A stretch of 64,000 bases of DNA from Rhodoferax sp. TH121 (lineage in GTDB: Bacteria > Pseudomonadota > Gammaproteobacteria > Burkholderiales > Burkholderiaceae_C). The notes under the pieces are model-generated. The model was not told where the DNA came from. It ran no database searches and saw only the letters and a list, made by a program, of their open reading frames with translations. Shown in pieces: positions 63,463 through 64,000 of this stretch. The DNA lies in contig NZ_NOXW01000022.1 in NCBI RefSeq assembly GCF_002251855.1, positions 124,001-188,000 on the forward strand, given 5' to 3'. Position 1 is the stretch's first letter. Every line of letters starts with the position of its first letter. Both the position numbers and the translations under genes were made by a program.

Positions 63463-64000
63463 ATGAGCAAAGAAATGCGCGAGATTGACGAGCGGACCAA
63501 CCTGGCCGCCAACAGCATGTTTGAGCTGCTGCTGTTTCGTTTGGGTGAAGCGGCCAACAGTGCGGACCGCCGCGAGCTGTTTGGCATCAACGTGTTCAAG
63601 GTCCGCGAAATTCTGGTCATGCCTGAGATCACCGCCATGGTGAATTCGCCCCCCCAGGTCATGGGTGTGGCCAATATCCGCGGTCAGATGATCACCGTCA
63701 TCAACCTGCCCATGGTGGTGGGTTGCAAGCCCACCAAGGGCCTGGGTATCCTGCTGGTGACCGAGTTTGCGCGCACCACCCAGGCCTTTGCGGTCGAAGA
63801 GGTCAATGAAATCGTGCGTTTGGAGTGGAAGCATGTGCTGTCGGCCGAAAATTCGGGTGGCGGCCTTGTAACCAGCATTGCGCGCCTGGACGGCGCGGCT
63901 GAAAACACCCGCCTCGCCCAAGTGCTGGACGTGGAGCAAATCCTGCGCGATGTCATGCCACAGGAAGTCAAGATCGAGGATGCCAAAACGGTTGCCAAAG
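63463..64000 (+). CDS. cheV: chemotaxis coupling protein CheV (partial, 3' end outside window)
   Basis: The first 179 codons are present. The protein starts MSKEMREIDERTNLAANSMFELLLFRLG and contains a CheW-like domain (about 15-165: FGINVFKVREILVMPEITAMV, VMGVANIRGQMITVINL, AFAVEEVNEIVRLEW). A linker then leads toward the expected receiver domain beyond the window. The pattern with LEWKHVL and LAQVLDVEQIL fits CheV rather than plain CheW, but the receiver domain is not visible. RBS AAAGGA precedes ATG 63463. Confidence 0.88.
   Translation, partial: MSKEMREIDERTNLAANSMFELLLFRLGEAANSADRRELFGINVFKVREILVMPEITAMVNSPPQVMGVANIRGQMITVINLPMVVGCKPTKGLGILLVTEFARTTQAFAVEEVNEIVRLEWKHVLSAENSGGGLVTSIARLDGAAENTRLAQVLDVEQILRDVMPQEVKIEDAKTVAK

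Overview
The window comes from a GC-rich betaproteobacterium, most likely family Comamonadaceae (Rhodoferax/Acidovorax-like). The evidence is the codon use, the gene neighbourhoods (recA-recX, birA-SPOR, glnE-yhdP-nitrilase-mltA, sucCD) and two families of short intergenic repeats that I associate with this family. No rRNA, tRNA, CRISPR array, transposase or prophage was seen. Genes are densely packed; the only gene-free stretch longer than 300 bp is 40588-40931, which holds a Mn2+ riboswitch.

Layout. 1-4862: an amino-sugar (probably GlcNAc/chito-oligosaccharide) uptake and catabolism operon with ABC permeases and ATPase, a BadF-type sugar kinase, a SIS-domain deaminase and a hexose-6-phosphate mutarotase. 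4879-14336: YqhA membrane protein, a cation-diffusion transporter, DNA topoisomerase III with a C-terminal SWIB domain, a divergent SET-domain protein, BirA, a SPOR-like protein, a two-component system and a MarR regulator. 14385-20174: LexA box-recA-recX, argC, sucCD with a strong terminator, and a TerC-family transporter.

20357-30046 is the most unusual block. It is a six-gene run encoding a CHASE2 Ser/Thr kinase, a PP2C phosphatase, a double-FHA protein, a CHASE2 class III adenylate cyclase, a metallo-beta-lactamase-fold cyclic-nucleotide phosphodiesterase and a GAF-containing PilB/GspE-type ATPase. It is followed at once by a sigma54-type promoter and a type IV pilin gene. The order suggests that phospho-signalling and cAMP turnover feed a pilus or secretion motor. 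30648-37773 is a visibly AT-rich surface-glycosylation island: a PglL-like O-oligosaccharyltransferase carrying a G10 tract, two paralogous multi-pass membrane proteins and a YfhO-family protein.

37874-44433: BepA-like M48 protease, small membrane protein, second TerC protein under a yybP-ykoY riboswitch, DUF3717-DUF1289 protein, YaeQ, PurB, a glutathione S-transferase and a zinc ribbon. 44457-51511: an eight-gene minus-strand set (FAD oxidoreductase, DUF1365, cyclopropane synthase-like, chalcone isomerase-like, MFS/GPH transporter, DUF3833, SDR, NTF2-like) resembling lipid-modification operons that other bacteria place under ECF sigma/ChrR control. A diiron desaturase-like gene diverges from it. 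52573-64000: a degenerate HD-GYP protein, heptose-1-P adenylyltransferase, GlnE, YhdP, a nitrilase-family amidase, MltA and the start of cheV. Copies of a roughly 60-bp hairpin-bearing repeat sit just after several stop codons.
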